Source: Pelagibius sp050330205
GTDB taxonomy: Bacteria > Pseudomonadota > Alphaproteobacteria > Kiloniellales > Kiloniellaceae
Direction: 5' to 3'
NCBI GenBank assembly: GCA_050330205.1
Contig: JBHJOA010000029.1
Coordinates: forward strand, 51,631 to 115,630
Length of the DNA: 64,000 nucleotides
In this document: piece by piece, positions 18,550 to 27,499 of the stretch
How the letters are laid out: each line of letters opens with the position of its first letter
Position numbering within the stretch: the stretch's first letter is position 1
The notes under the pieces: generated by a model
Databases searched by the model: none
Told to the model about the DNA's origin: nothing
Seen by the model: only the letters and a program-made list of their open reading frames with translations
Position numbers and translations under genes: made by a program

Positions 18550-19797
18550 ATGACCGGCGAAGACACCAAGACCGTCGAGTTCCGCAACGTCGACATCATC
18601 TTCGGCAAGGAACCGCGGAAGGCGCTGGAACTGCTCGACCGCGGCGCCACCCGCGACGAAATCCTGGAGCAGACCAACAACGTGGTCGGCGTCGCCGGCG
18701 CTTCCCTCACCATCGAGAAGGGCGAGATCTGCGTGCTCATGGGGCTTTCCGGCTCCGGCAAGTCGACCCTGCTGCGCGCCGTCAACGGCCTCAACAAGGT
18801 GACCCGCGGCCAGGTCATGGTGCGCGACGGGCAGGATCACGGGGCGGGTCTGGTCGACGTCGCCTCCTGCGACCCCGCGACCCTCAGGCGCCTGCGCATG
18901 AACCGCGTCGCCATGGTGTTCCAGCAGTTCGCGCTGCTGCCCTGGCGCACGGTGGCGGAGAACGTCGGCCTCGGCCTGGAACTGCGCGGCATGGACCGCA
19001 GGGAACGCGAGGCCATCGTCGAGGACAAGCTGGCATTGGTCGGCCTCTCGCAGTGGAAGGACAAGTTCGCCCACGAACTCTCCGGCGGCATGCAGCAGCG
19101 CGTCGGCCTCGCCCGCGCCTTCGCCACCGACGCCGACATTCTGCTGATGGACGAACCGTTCTCGGCGCTCGACCCGCTGATCCGCGATCACCTGCAGGAC
19201 GAGCTTCTGGAATTGCAGCAGCGCCTCAGGAAGACCATCATCTTCGTCAGCCACGACCTCGACGAGGCGCTGAAGCTCGGCAGCCACATCGCCATCATGG
19301 AGGGCGGGCGCATCGTGCAGTACGGCAAGCCGGAGTCCATCGTGCTGGAGCCTGCCAACGACTACGTCGCCGAGTTCGTCGCCCACATGAACCCGCTGAA
19401 CGTGCTGCGTGGCGGTTCGCTGATGACGCCGGTCGACCGGTTGAAGCGGGAGGAGGACGCCGTGCTGCTCGATCGCGCAGGGCGCGTGCGGGTGAAGCTG
19501 GACGCCGCCGGGGCGCCGGAGTCGGTCACGCTGGACGGCTACCTTGGCCGTCTCCTGCCCTACGAGCCGGGCATGGACATCGCCGCGCTGCCCGCGACCG
19601 CCCTCATCACCGCGCCCTGCGACATGTCCATGCGCGTCGCCATCGAACTGCGCCAGGCCACCGGCCACCCGGTGGCGCTGGTCGAGGACGGCAGGCTGGT
19701 CGGCGTCTGCGGCGACGAGGAGATCTACGCCGGTATCCTGCGCCAGAGCAGCGCCGCGGACCGGCCGGAACAGAAGGCGGGAGAGACGGCTTTATGA
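18550..19797 (+). CDS. choV: Choline ABC transporter, ATP-binding protein
   Basis: A 415-residue ATPase of the ProV/ChoV class. Motifs are Walker A GLSGSGKST, Q-loop MVFQQFALLPWR, signature LSGGMQQRVGLARA, Walker B ILLMDEPFSALD and switch histidine FVSHDLDEAL. The extra N-terminal stretch (about 50 residues, VDIIFGKEPRKALELLDRGA) is typical of this class. After residue 290 a C-terminal regulatory domain with one CBS-like half (VALVEDGRLVGVCGDEEIY) follows. The last four bases overlap the start of the HAD gene. Confidence 0.93.
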   Translation: MTGEDTKTVEFRNVDIIFGKEPRKALELLDRGATRDEILEQTNNVVGVAGASLTIEKGEICVLMGLSGSGKSTLLRAVNGLNKVTRGQVMVRDGQDHGAGLVDVASCDPATLRRLRMNRVAMVFQQFALLPWRTVAENVGLGLELRGMDRREREAIVEDKLALVGLSQWKDKFAHELSGGMQQRVGLARAFATDADILLMDEPFSALDPLIRDHLQDELLELQQRLRKTIIFVSHDLDEALKLGSHIAIMEGGRIVQYGKPESIVLEPANDYVAEFVAHMNPLNVLRGGSLMTPVDRLKREEDAVLLDRAGRVRVKLDAAGAPESVTLDGYLGRLLPYEPGMDIAALPATALITAPCDMSMRVAIELRQATGHPVALVEDGRLVGVCGDEEIYAGILRQSSAADRPEQKAGETAL

Positions 19798-20513
19798 CGA
19801 TTGCGGGAATTCTTTTCGACAAGGACGGCACGCTGCTGGACTACCAGGCGACCTGGATGCCGCTGAACAAGATGGCGGCGCTGGAGGTGGCCGGCGGCGA
19901 CGCGGCGCTGGCCGAGCGGCTGCTGGTGGCCATCGGCTACGACCCGGCGACCGACTCCTGCCTGCCCAACTCGCCCATCGTGGCGGCCGGCAACGACGAG
20001 ATCGGCGCGGCCTGGGCGGCGCTGACCGGCGGCGACCCGGAGGCGACCACCGCCCGGCTGACGGCGGTCTTCGAGGCCAACAGCGCCGAGAAGGCGGTGG
20101 CCGTGGCCGGCATGGAGGCGGTGCTGGCGGCGCTGCGCGCGCGCGGGCTGGTGCTCGGCATCGCCACCAACGACAGCGAGGACAGCGCCTACGCCAGCCT
20201 CACGCCCTTCGACGTGCTGGACCACTTCGCCTTCGTCGCCGGCTTCGACTCCGGCCATGGCGCCAAGCCGGCGCCGGGCATGATGACCGGCTTCTGCGCC
20301 GCCACCGGCCTCGATCCCGCCGCCGTCGCCGTGGTCGGCGACAGCCGCCACGACATGGAGATGGGCCGCGGCGCCGGCGCCGGCCTGCTGGTCGGCGTGC
20401 TCACCGGCACCGGCCTGCGCGAAGACCTGGAACCCCACGCCCACCACGTGCTGGAGAGCGTGCTCGAACTGGAAGCGCTGCTCGACGTCCTGGCGGAGAA
20501 GCTGCGAGCCTGA
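19794..20513 (+). CDS. HAD-family phosphatase of the choline operon
   Basis: A 239-residue haloacid-dehalogenase phosphatase, close to phosphoglycolate phosphatases. Motif I is FDKDGTLLD (nucleophile Asp9), motif II the threonine in GIATNDSE, motif III the lysine in GHGAKPAPG and motif IV GDSRHDMEMG. An alpha-helical cap lies between motifs I and II. It overlaps choV by an ATGA and so belongs to the choline-transport operon. Phosphocholine or another phosphorylated metabolite is a possible substrate, but this is inference from position only. Confidence 0.88.
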   Translation: MTIAGILFDKDGTLLDYQATWMPLNKMAALEVAGGDAALAERLLVAIGYDPATDSCLPNSPIVAAGNDEIGAAWAALTGGDPEATTARLTAVFEANSAEKAVAVAGMEAVLAALRARGLVLGIATNDSEDSAYASLTPFDVLDHFAFVAGFDSGHGAKPAPGMMTGFCAATGLDPAAVAVVGDSRHDMEMGRGAGAGLLVGVLTGTGLREDLEPHAHHVLESVLELEALLDVLAEKLRA

Positions 20514-20553
20514 CGAACTCCTCTTGCCACCGTCGGTCTGTTCACACTCCACC

Positions 20554-20671
20554 GTCGTCCCGGGGCTTGACCCCGGGACCCATTGACGTTTGCCAGTGGC
20601 GACACGCTACGACGTTTAAATCGATTGGGTGGCCAGGGAGTTGGGTCCCGGCAACAAGTGCCGGGACGACA
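20554..20671. repeat. Intergenic hairpin repeat, copy C
   Basis: Two hairpins: CCCGGGG-CTTGA-CCCCGGG at the left and GTCCCGGC-AACAAGT-GCCGGGAC at the right. The right loop is identical to that of copy A while both stem arms differ in a compensating way. It separates the convergent HAD and oxygenase genes. Confidence 0.8.
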
Positions 20672-20720
20672 GTCTTGAAGGTGGCAAGGGCAAACTCCTC
20701 CTGACGGAGAAGTGCGAAAG

Positions 20721-21725
20721 CTACAGCACTTCCCCACCAAGTTCCGGAAACACCTTCGATACCTTGCCCAGCAGGTAGTCGCCGTAGGTGCCGGTGAAGG
20801 CCTGCAGGTCGGCGTTGTCCCAGCGCGGTACGGCGGTGCCCCGGCCCCTCGCGGCCTCGGCCGGCAGCGGCACCATCTCGGCGGCGAAGTCGGGATCGAA
20901 GAAGAGAGGGAAGGAGAGGCGCTCCTCGCCGCTGTCGTTGCGCACGCGGTGCGGCGTCGAGAGGTACCAGCCGCCGGTGAGGCGGTCCAGCATGTCGCCG
21001 ATGTTGCAGACGAGCGTGCCGGGCAGCGGCGGCGCGGCGACCCAGCCCTGCGGCGTCTTCACCTGCAGGCCGCCGTGCCGGTCCTGCGCCAGCAGGGTGA
21101 GCAGGCCGTAGTCGCTGTGCTCGCCGACGCCCCAGTTCTCCTGGCCGTCGGTCGACGGCGGAGTCGGCGGGTAGTGGAAGATGCGGAACAGGATCGTCGG
21201 CTCGGCGGTGTAGTGCGCCGCGAAGTAGTCGTCCTCGAGGCCGAGCGAGAGCGCCACGCCTTCCAGCAGGTGATGCGCCGCCCGCGTCGTCGCCGCCATG
21301 TAGGCCTCGACGGCGGGCCGCAGTTCGGGCATTGCCGCCGGCCAGAGGTTCGGGCCGTGCAGCGGCCATCCCGCCGCCACCCGCGGATGGTCGCGCGGCA
21401 GTTCGCTGCCGAAGTAGATGCCTTCCTTGCCGTCGGGCCGGCCCGAGGTGAGTTCGTCGCCGAGCGGGAAGAAGCCGCGCCAGGCGCGCCCGCCCCTGGC
21501 CATGGCGATCTCCATCTTGGTCGCTTCCGGCAGCGCGAAGAAGCCGCGCGCGGCGGTATCGAGCGCCGCGATGACGGCCTCGCCGACGCCGTGCCCGGTC
21601 ACGTAGAAGAAGCCGCTGGCCCGGCAGGCCGCCTCGATCTCCCTGGCCACCTTCGAGCGTCCCGCCGCGTCGTCGCGCCGGAACAGCGGCGCCATGTCGA
21701 TGACGGGCAGGCCGGTGGCGGCCAT
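20721..21725 (-). CDS. 2-oxoglutarate/Fe(II) oxygenase, isopenicillin-N-synthase-like
   Basis: A 334-residue non-heme iron oxygenase of the IPNS-like superfamily. The N-terminal DIOX_N region is LPVIDMAPLF with SGFFYVTGHGV. The iron ligands are His and Asp of GEHSDYGLLTLL and the distal His of LSTPHRVRN; the 2-oxoglutarate-binding arginine is in ERLSFPLFF. GGAGAG lies eight bases before the ATG. The gene starts four bases after the stop of the betaine-homocysteine methyltransferase, so the two are co-translated. The substrate is unknown; an N-methylated or amino-acid-derived compound would fit the neighbourhood. Confidence 0.88.
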   Translation of the reverse strand: MAATGLPVIDMAPLFRRDDAAGRSKVAREIEAACRASGFFYVTGHGVGEAVIAALDTAARGFFALPEATKMEIAMARGGRAWRGFFPLGDELTSGRPDGKEGIYFGSELPRDHPRVAAGWPLHGPNLWPAAMPELRPAVEAYMAATTRAAHHLLEGVALSLGLEDDYFAAHYTAEPTILFRIFHYPPTPPSTDGQENWGVGEHSDYGLLTLLAQDRHGGLQVKTPQGWVAAPPLPGTLVCNIGDMLDRLTGGWYLSTPHRVRNDSGEERLSFPLFFDPDFAAEMVPLPAEAARGRGTAVPRWDNADLQAFTGTYGDYLLGKVSKVFPELGGEVL

Positions 21726-21729
21726 GGGC

Positions 21730-22785
21730 TCAGCTCTCCGACCGGCCGCGGCGTCCCTCGCGGCGCCCGCGCCGACCCTGGGGCGCTTCCGGCAGGGCGC
21801 CCAGCGGACCCGCCTGCTGCTGCACGGCGCCCTTGGAGATCTCGCCGAGCTTGGCGACCACCGTCGCCATCTCCGGCGGGCTGCCCTTCTCGTGGTGCTC
21901 CAGGGCGTGGCGCATGGCGCGGATGTGGTCCGGCGTGGTGCCGCAGCAGCCGCCGATGATGCGCACGCCGGCGTCGAGGGCAAGGCGCGCGTAGTCGGCC
22001 ATCAGCTCCGGCGTGCCGCTGTACTCGATCTCGCCGTCGACGAACTGCGGGATGCCGCAGTTGCTCTTGGCGACCAGCACGTCGGTCGGCGCCTTGGCGC
22101 TTTCCAGGTTGAGGATCGCCGCCATCAGCTCCGAGGCGCCGGTGCCGCAGTTGCCGCCGAAGGCGATGGGCCGGGGGTCCAGCTCGTGGGCCAGTTGGGC
22201 GACCTGCGCCGGGGTCACCCCCATCATGGTGCGGCCGTTGGTGTCGAAGGAGAGGGTGACCACGTAGGGCAGGCCGGCGGCGGTGGCGCCGATGACGGCG
22301 GCCTTCACCTCGTCGACGGCGGACATGGTCTCGATCCAGGCGAGGTCGGCGCCGCCGGCGGCGAGGCCCCTGGCCTGTTCCTCGAAGGCCTTGGCGCCTT
22401 CTTCGACGGTCAGCGGTCCCAGCGGCACGAAGAGGTCGCCGGTCGGGCCGATGGATCCGGCGACGATGACGTCGTCGCGGCCGCTCTCGGCAATGGCGCG
22501 GCGGGCGAGTTCCGCCGCGGCCTTGTTGATCTCGAAGACCCGGTCGTCGGCCTTGTGCAGCTTCAGGCGGTTGGCGGTGCCGCCGAAGGAGTTGGTGAGG
22601 ACGATGTCGGAGCCGGCGTCGATGAAGCTGCGGTAGTGCCGCACCACCTCGTCCGGACGCTCCAGGTTCCACAGCTCCGGCGCATCGCCGTGCTGCAGGC
22701 CCATGGCGAAGAAGTTGGTCCCGGTGGCCCCGTCGGCCAGCAGCCAGGGGCGGGTTTCGAGCAGGTCGGTCAGCCGGTCGGCCAT
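21730..22785 (-). CDS. bmt: Betaine-homocysteine S-methyltransferase
   Basis: A 351-residue zinc-dependent homocysteine S-methyltransferase. It transfers a methyl group from glycine betaine to homocysteine, giving dimethylglycine and methionine. The barrel begins with LLADGATGTNFF, and the zinc cysteines are visible in AFGGNCGTGASE and IIGGCCGTTPDHI. Assignment to the betaine class rests on the BHMT-like sequence and on the flanking dimethylglycine dehydrogenase; a rhizobial homologue, Bmt of Sinorhizobium, has this function. The last 17 residues are an unusual basic tail (PQGRRGRREGRRGRSES) not needed for the barrel, recalling tails on other methyl-transfer proteins in this window. The oxygenase gene follows after four bases. 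Confidence 0.87.
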   Translation of the reverse strand: MADRLTDLLETRPWLLADGATGTNFFAMGLQHGDAPELWNLERPDEVVRHYRSFIDAGSDIVLTNSFGGTANRLKLHKADDRVFEINKAAAELARRAIAESGRDDVIVAGSIGPTGDLFVPLGPLTVEEGAKAFEEQARGLAAGGADLAWIETMSAVDEVKAAVIGATAAGLPYVVTLSFDTNGRTMMGVTPAQVAQLAHELDPRPIAFGGNCGTGASELMAAILNLESAKAPTDVLVAKSNCGIPQFVDGEIEYSGTPELMADYARLALDAGVRIIGGCCGTTPDHIRAMRHALEHHEKGSPPEMATVVAKLGEISKGAVQQQAGPLGALPEAPQGRRGRREGRRGRSES

Positions 22786-22872
22786 GAGTTCGCTGCGGTC
22801 CTTATCTGGTAGGCGGAGGCCGGACGATAGGGCCTGCGCGGGTCATCGGCAAGAACCCGCCGCCACCCCCGT

Positions 22873-22960
22873 TCTCCAATGCTCGGGCTTGTCCCGAGCA
22901 TCCAGGGCGGCTGTCCCTCCGGTGGCCCTGGGCCCTCGGCACGAGGCCGAGGGCGACGAC
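22873..22960. repeat. Intergenic hairpin repeat, copy D
   Basis: Left hairpin GCTCGGG-CTTGT-CCCGAGC, right hairpin CCCTCGGC-ACGAG-GCCGAGGG. It is the same two-hairpin element as copies A, B, C and E and fills most of the gap between bmt and the dehydrogenase gene. Confidence 0.8.
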
Positions 22961-22999
22961 CGGGTATAAGACTGCGCCCTTAGGATGGCGTTCTCCGCG

Positions 23000-25567
23000 C
23001 TACGACTTCATCCGCTCGTTGGTCGGGTCGTAGAGCGCCTTCATGCCGACGGCTTCGACCTGGACCGGGAACTTCTGATTGAAGTACTCGATCTCGAGCC
23101 GGCGGCCCTCCTCGCAGTAGGCCTCCGGGAGGTAGCCGAGCGCGATGTTCTTTCCGACCGACGGGCCGTAGGCCAGGCTGGTGGTGAAGGAGCGCCGGCC
23201 GAGCGAGTCGATCAGCACCTCGTTGGTCTTGGGATCGACGATCGGGCAGTTGCCCATCGGGAAGCGCGCCACGCCGTCCTTGTCGATGTTGTCCGTCACC
23301 GTGAGGGTGCAGAGCATCGCCGGCTGGTGCTTGCGCTCGCGCTGCTCGAGGTAGGCGGCCTTGCCGAGGAAGTCGACGGCCTTGACCTTCGGACGGGCGA
23401 GGCCGGCCTCGACCAGGTTGTAGTCGGTCAGCAGGTCGGCGTTCTGCAGGCGCAGGCTCTTTTCCAGGCGGCGGCTGTTGGCGTAGGTCTCGACGCCGAT
23501 CGGCGTGATGCCGATTTCGAGGAACATGTCGTACAGCGCCAGGCCGTAGCTGAGCGGGAAGTGGAGCTCCCAGCCCTGCTCGCCGACATAGGAGATGCGG
23601 AAGCCCTTCACCGGAATGCCCCGCAGGGTGAAATCCTTGCTGGCCGCGAAGGGAAAGTTCTCCGGATCGAGTCCGGCCGGATCGTCGGCCAGCTTCTTCA
23701 GGTTCTCGCGGGCGTTCGGCCCCCAGACGCCGATGCAGCCGTAATGATCGGTGCGGTCCTCGACGAAGACCGACCATTCCTTGTCCTGCGTCATGCGGCG
23801 CAGGTAGGTGGCATCGCGGTTGCCGGCGTCGCCGCCGTCGATGACGCGGAAGCGGTCCTCGGCCAGGCGCAGGACGGTGAGGTCCGCCTGCACGCCGCCG
23901 GCGGAGTCGAGGAAGTTGGTGTAGACGCCCTTGCCGACCGGCGTGTCGCCGGCGACCTTCGAGGAGGAGACGTATTCCATCAGCCGTTCGGCGTCGCGGC
24001 CGGAGACGTCGTAGATCGCGAAGTGCGACAGGTTGACCATGCCGACGTTCTCGGAGAGCTCCAGGTGCTCGGCATTGGAGACGCGCCAGAAGTGGCGGTT
24101 GTCCCACTCGTTCAGGCGCTCCGGCACGCGGTCGGCGTACTTGGCCAGCAGCGTCTCCTCGTTGGAGGCGTAGCCGTGCGCCCGCTCCCAGCCGGCGATC
24201 TCCATGAAATAGCCGCCCAGCTCCTTCTCGCGCAGATAGAAGGGGCTGCACCGCAGGTTCCGGCCCTTGGAGTAGGGCTCGCGGTTGTGGACGGGAGGAT
24301 TGTAGATCTTGAACGCCGTCTCGAAGCAGCGGTCGTAGATGTACCTTTCCGACTTCTGGATCGGATAGTAGCGGGCGTAGTCGATGCTGTGATGGTCGAT
24401 CTCCGTGCGGCCGTCGGTCATCCAGTCGGCGATCAGCTTGCCGGTGCCCGGGCCGTCCTTGATCCAGACCGACACGCCGTACCACAGGCCGCGCACATCG
24501 GGCGACTCGCCGATGGAGGGCCCGCCGTCGGCGGTCACCTGAAGCAGCCCGTTGAAGGAATGCTTCTCGTTGTAGCCGAGCTCCCCGAGGATCGGGGTCA
24601 GCTCCATCGCGCGCTCCATGGGCTCGATGACCTGCTCCATGTCGAGGTCGCGCTGGGAGGGGGAGAGGCGGGCCTCCTCCTTTTCCAGAAGGTCGCGCGG
24701 ATGGACCAGGCGCGGCGCCTTCTCTTCGTAGTAGCCCCATTCGATCTGGCCGCCTTCGGTGGACTTCGGATCGCCGGTGTCGCGCAGGTAGGCGGAGTTG
24801 CCCTGGTCGCGCAGCAGCGGATAGCCGATCTCCTTGCCGGTGCCCGCGAACTCCGTGAAGGGCCCGAAGAAGGTCAGCGGATGGTCGACCGGCATGACCG
24901 GCAGGTCCTCGCCCGCCATCTCCGCGATCAGGCGCCCCCAGAGGCCGGCGCAAACGACGACGTAGGGCGCTTCGATATAGCCGCGCGAGGTGTGGACGCC
25001 CTTGATGCGGCCGTTCTCGATCTCGAGACCGGTACAGGGCGTGTTGGCCAAAGTCTCCAGCTTGCCGGTTGCCTCGGCGTCGCGGATCATTTCACCGGCG
25101 ACGACCTGGGAGCGCGGGATCACCAGGCCCGCGTCCGGATCCCAGAGGGCGCCCTGGATCATGTCCTCTTCGACCAGCGGCATCAATTCCTTCACCCTCT
25201 TCGGCGTGATCATCTCGACCCGGTTGCCGAAGGCGCGGCCGGAGCTGACCCGGCGTTCGAGTTCGCGCATCCGCTCGTCGTCGCCCTTGCGGGCGACCTC
25301 GATGCCGCCGATGCGCGCGTAGCGGCCGCGCTTTTCGAAGAAGTCGATGCTGTACTTGGTCGTGAAGATCGTTATCTGGTCGTGCATCGTATTGAAGCAG
25401 AAGTCCGACGCATGGCCGGTCGAGCCGATGTCGGTCGGGATGCCCGATTTGTCGATCCCGATGATGTTGTCCCAGCCCCGCTCGATCAGGTGATGGGCAA
25501 CGGAGGCCCCGACGATGCCGCCCTGCCCGATGATCACGACCTTCGCGCTCTTGTGGAACTGCGCCAT
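23000..25567 (-). CDS. Dimethylglycine/sarcosine dehydrogenase, FAD-GcvT fusion
   Basis: An 855-residue flavoprotein with an N-terminal DAO-type FAD domain (VVIIGQGGIVGASVAHHL) and a C-terminal GcvT-like folate-binding half (from about residue 430, with NVGMVNLSHFAIYDVSG and VGEQGWELHFPLS). Enzymes of this layout oxidatively demethylate dimethylglycine or sarcosine and can pass the carbon to tetrahydrofolate as methylene-THF. STGHASDF (His52) aligns with the histidine that covalently holds FAD in dimethylglycine dehydrogenase. Its position next to bmt and opposite mttB favours dimethylglycine, the product of betaine demethylation; sarcosine is the alternative, but a full SoxBDAG enzyme for that follows. 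A 333-base promoter region separates it from mttB. Confidence 0.87.
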   Translation of the reverse strand: MAQFHKSAKVVIIGQGGIVGASVAHHLIERGWDNIIGIDKSGIPTDIGSTGHASDFCFNTMHDQITIFTTKYSIDFFEKRGRYARIGGIEVARKGDDERMRELERRVSSGRAFGNRVEMITPKRVKELMPLVEEDMIQGALWDPDAGLVIPRSQVVAGEMIRDAEATGKLETLANTPCTGLEIENGRIKGVHTSRGYIEAPYVVVCAGLWGRLIAEMAGEDLPVMPVDHPLTFFGPFTEFAGTGKEIGYPLLRDQGNSAYLRDTGDPKSTEGGQIEWGYYEEKAPRLVHPRDLLEKEEARLSPSQRDLDMEQVIEPMERAMELTPILGELGYNEKHSFNGLLQVTADGGPSIGESPDVRGLWYGVSVWIKDGPGTGKLIADWMTDGRTEIDHHSIDYARYYPIQKSERYIYDRCFETAFKIYNPPVHNREPYSKGRNLRCSPFYLREKELGGYFMEIAGWERAHGYASNEETLLAKYADRVPERLNEWDNRHFWRVSNAEHLELSENVGMVNLSHFAIYDVSGRDAERLMEYVSSSKVAGDTPVGKGVYTNFLDSAGGVQADLTVLRLAEDRFRVIDGGDAGNRDATYLRRMTQDKEWSVFVEDRTDHYGCIGVWGPNARENLKKLADDPAGLDPENFPFAASKDFTLRGIPVKGFRISYVGEQGWELHFPLSYGLALYDMFLEIGITPIGVETYANSRRLEKSLRLQNADLLTDYNLVEAGLARPKVKAVDFLGKAAYLEQRERKHQPAMLCTLTVTDNIDKDGVARFPMGNCPIVDPKTNEVLIDSLGRRSFTTSLAYGPSVGKNIALGYLPEAYCEEGRRLEIEYFNQKFPVQVEAVGMKALYDPTNERMKS

Positions 25568-25900
25568 TCAAACTGTCTCCGCCCTCGGGGCCCTTGGGGG
25601 CCACTTTGCCATGCCTCATCCGGCGCGACGGTGGGGCCGTCCCGGAAGGCGCCTATTCTTTCCGAAGCCGGGCCGGGCGCTCCCCGTGCCCGCGACGGCA
25701 TTTGTCGAATCTCCGACACCCCGCCAAGGCTCCGGCGGACAGGCCGCAAGGCAGCAGAATTGTTGGCTTTCGGCCGGGTCCTCCGGGGCCGGTTTGGCGC
25801 CGCAAAAACGCGGGTCGCCGTCGCCGTCGCGACAGAGGGCCCCCGGCGGCGGCACCGATAATTCCTGACTGCAGTGAGCAGGTTTTTTGGGGACCAGGAC

Positions 25901-27487
25901 ATGCCCGGGACAGCTGAAGCCGACGGCGCCACGACTAGCGATGGGGGCGGGCGCGGACGCCGTAGCCGCGGCGGTGGCGGCGGCGCCGAGGCGCGGCGGG
26001 CCCTGCGCGGCAGCGGCACGGTGGCCAAGAACCGCTATATCGAACGCCGGATTCCGCCCTACGAGCTGCTCTCGGAGGAGGGCCTCGCCCTGGTCGAGGC
26101 CAATGCCGAGACGGTGCTGGAGGAGATCGGCATCGAGTTCCGCGAGGATCCCGAATCGCTGGCCCTCTTCAAGCAGGCGGGCGCCGAGGTCGACGGCGAG
26201 CGCGTGCGCTTCCCCCGCGGGCTCTGCCGCAAGCTCTGCGAGACCATTCCCTCGAGCTTCACCCAGCACGCGCGCAATCCGGAACGCTCCGTCGTCATCG
26301 GCGGCAACACGACGGTCTTCGCGCCGGTCTACGGCCCGCCCTTCGTGCGCGACCTCGAGGGCGGCCGGCGCTACGCCACCATCGGCGACTTCCAGAACTT
26401 CGTGAAGCTGGCCTATATGTCGCCGTCGCTGCACCACTCCGGCGGCACGGTCTGCGAGCCGGTCGACATCCCGGTGAACAAGCGCCACCTCGACATGGTC
26501 TACGCCCACCTGCGCTACTCCGACATGCCCTTCATGGGCTCGGTGACGGCGCCGGAGCGCGCGGAGGACTCCGTCGCCATGGCCAAGCTGGCGTTCGGCG
26601 ACGACTTCGTCGAGAACAACACGGTGATGATCAACCTGATCAACGCCAACTCGCCGATGACCTTCGACGCCACCATGCTGGGCGCCCTCAAGGTCTACGC
26701 ACGCCACAACCAGGCCTGCATCGTCACCCCCTTCATCCTGGCCGGCGCGATGTCGCCGGTGACGCCGGTCGCCGTGATGACCCAGACCCTGGCCGAGGCC
26801 CTTGCCGGCCTCGCCTTGACCCAGCTGATCCGGCCCGGCGCGCCGGCGGTGCTCGGCAGCTTCGCCTCCTCGATGTCGATGCAGTCGGGCGCGCCGACCT
26901 TCGGCACGCCGGAGCCGGCGCTGGTGCTCTACGGCATGGCCGCCCTGGCGCGGCGCCTCGGCGTGCCGTTCCGCTCCGGCGGCTCGCTCTGCGGCTCCAA
27001 GCTGCCGGACGCCCAGGCCGCGCACGAGAGTTCCCAGACCCTGCTGCCGACGGTGCTGGGCGGCGTCAATTTCGTGCTGCACGCGGCCGGCTGGCTGGAG
27101 GGCGGCCTGGTGTCGTCCTACGAGAAGTTCGTCATCGACGCCGACCAGCTCGGCATGATGCAGACCTTCTGCGGCGGCTACGACCTCAGCGAGAACGGCC
27201 AGGCCATGGACGCCCTGCGCGAGGTCGGGCCGGGCAGCCACTTCCTCGGTTGCGCCCACACCCGCGCCAACTTCGAGACGGCTTTCTATCGCTCCTCCAT
27301 CGCCGACAACAACTCCTTCGAGCAGTGGGAGGCGGAGGGCGCGCGCGACGCCTATGTGCGCGCCAACGGCATGTGGAAGAAGACCCTGGCCAGCTACGAA
27401 GCCCCGGCCCTCGACCCGGGCATCGACGAGGCCCTCAAGGCCTTCATCGCCGAGCGCAAGGACTCCATGCCCGACGCCTTCTCCTGA
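25901..27487 (+). CDS. MttB-family (non-pyrrolysine) betaine:corrinoid methyltransferase
   Basis: A 528-residue member of the trimethylamine methyltransferase superfamily with no in-frame TAG, so it is not a pyrrolysine enzyme. Non-pyrrolysine relatives such as MtgB of Desulfitobacterium hafniense transfer a methyl from glycine betaine to a corrinoid protein. Superfamily features include LSEEGLALVEANAETVLEEI near the start, GGNTTVFAPVYGPPFVRD and SGGSLCGSKLPDAQAAHESS. The first 40 residues are a Gly/Arg-rich basic extension (GGGRGRRSRGGGG). An ATG at 25901 is chosen; a GTG at 25874 would add nine residues. It is divergent from the dimethylglycine dehydrogenase. Glycine betaine is the likely substrate; proline betaine or carnitine relatives exist in the family. 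The about 330-base upstream gap shows no other gene. Confidence 0.85.
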   Translation: MPGTAEADGATTSDGGGRGRRSRGGGGGAEARRALRGSGTVAKNRYIERRIPPYELLSEEGLALVEANAETVLEEIGIEFREDPESLALFKQAGAEVDGERVRFPRGLCRKLCETIPSSFTQHARNPERSVVIGGNTTVFAPVYGPPFVRDLEGGRRYATIGDFQNFVKLAYMSPSLHHSGGTVCEPVDIPVNKRHLDMVYAHLRYSDMPFMGSVTAPERAEDSVAMAKLAFGDDFVENNTVMINLINANSPMTFDATMLGALKVYARHNQACIVTPFILAGAMSPVTPVAVMTQTLAEALAGLALTQLIRPGAPAVLGSFASSMSMQSGAPTFGTPEPALVLYGMAALARRLGVPFRSGGSLCGSKLPDAQAAHESSQTLLPTVLGGVNFVLHAAGWLEGGLVSSYEKFVIDADQLGMMQTFCGGYDLSENGQAMDALREVGPGSHFLGCAHTRANFETAFYRSSIADNNSFEQWEAEGARDAYVRANGMWKKTLASYEAPALDPGIDEALKAFIAERKDSMPDAFS

Positions 27488-27499
27488 CGGCAGTCAGGA
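27482..27499. terminator. Hairpin spanning two convergent stop codons
   Basis: TCCTGAC and GTCAGGA pair around GGCA. The stem contains the stop of mttB (27485-27487) and the stop of the opposite gene (27494-27496), so a single structure could end transcription from both sides. No T-run follows. Confidence 0.5.

Noticed and set aside
16536..20513. A continuous open frame of more than 1300 codons through choX, choW and choV
   Set aside because: Only its last 239 codons, the HAD protein, show real protein features. The earlier part is Arg/Gly/Ala/Pro-rich shadow sequence of the cho genes in another frame, which is common in GC-rich DNA.
22985..25861. A 958-codon open frame opposite the dimethylglycine dehydrogenase gene
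   Set aside because: Its translation is a low-complexity antisense shadow. The opposite strand encodes a complete, motif-rich enzyme.
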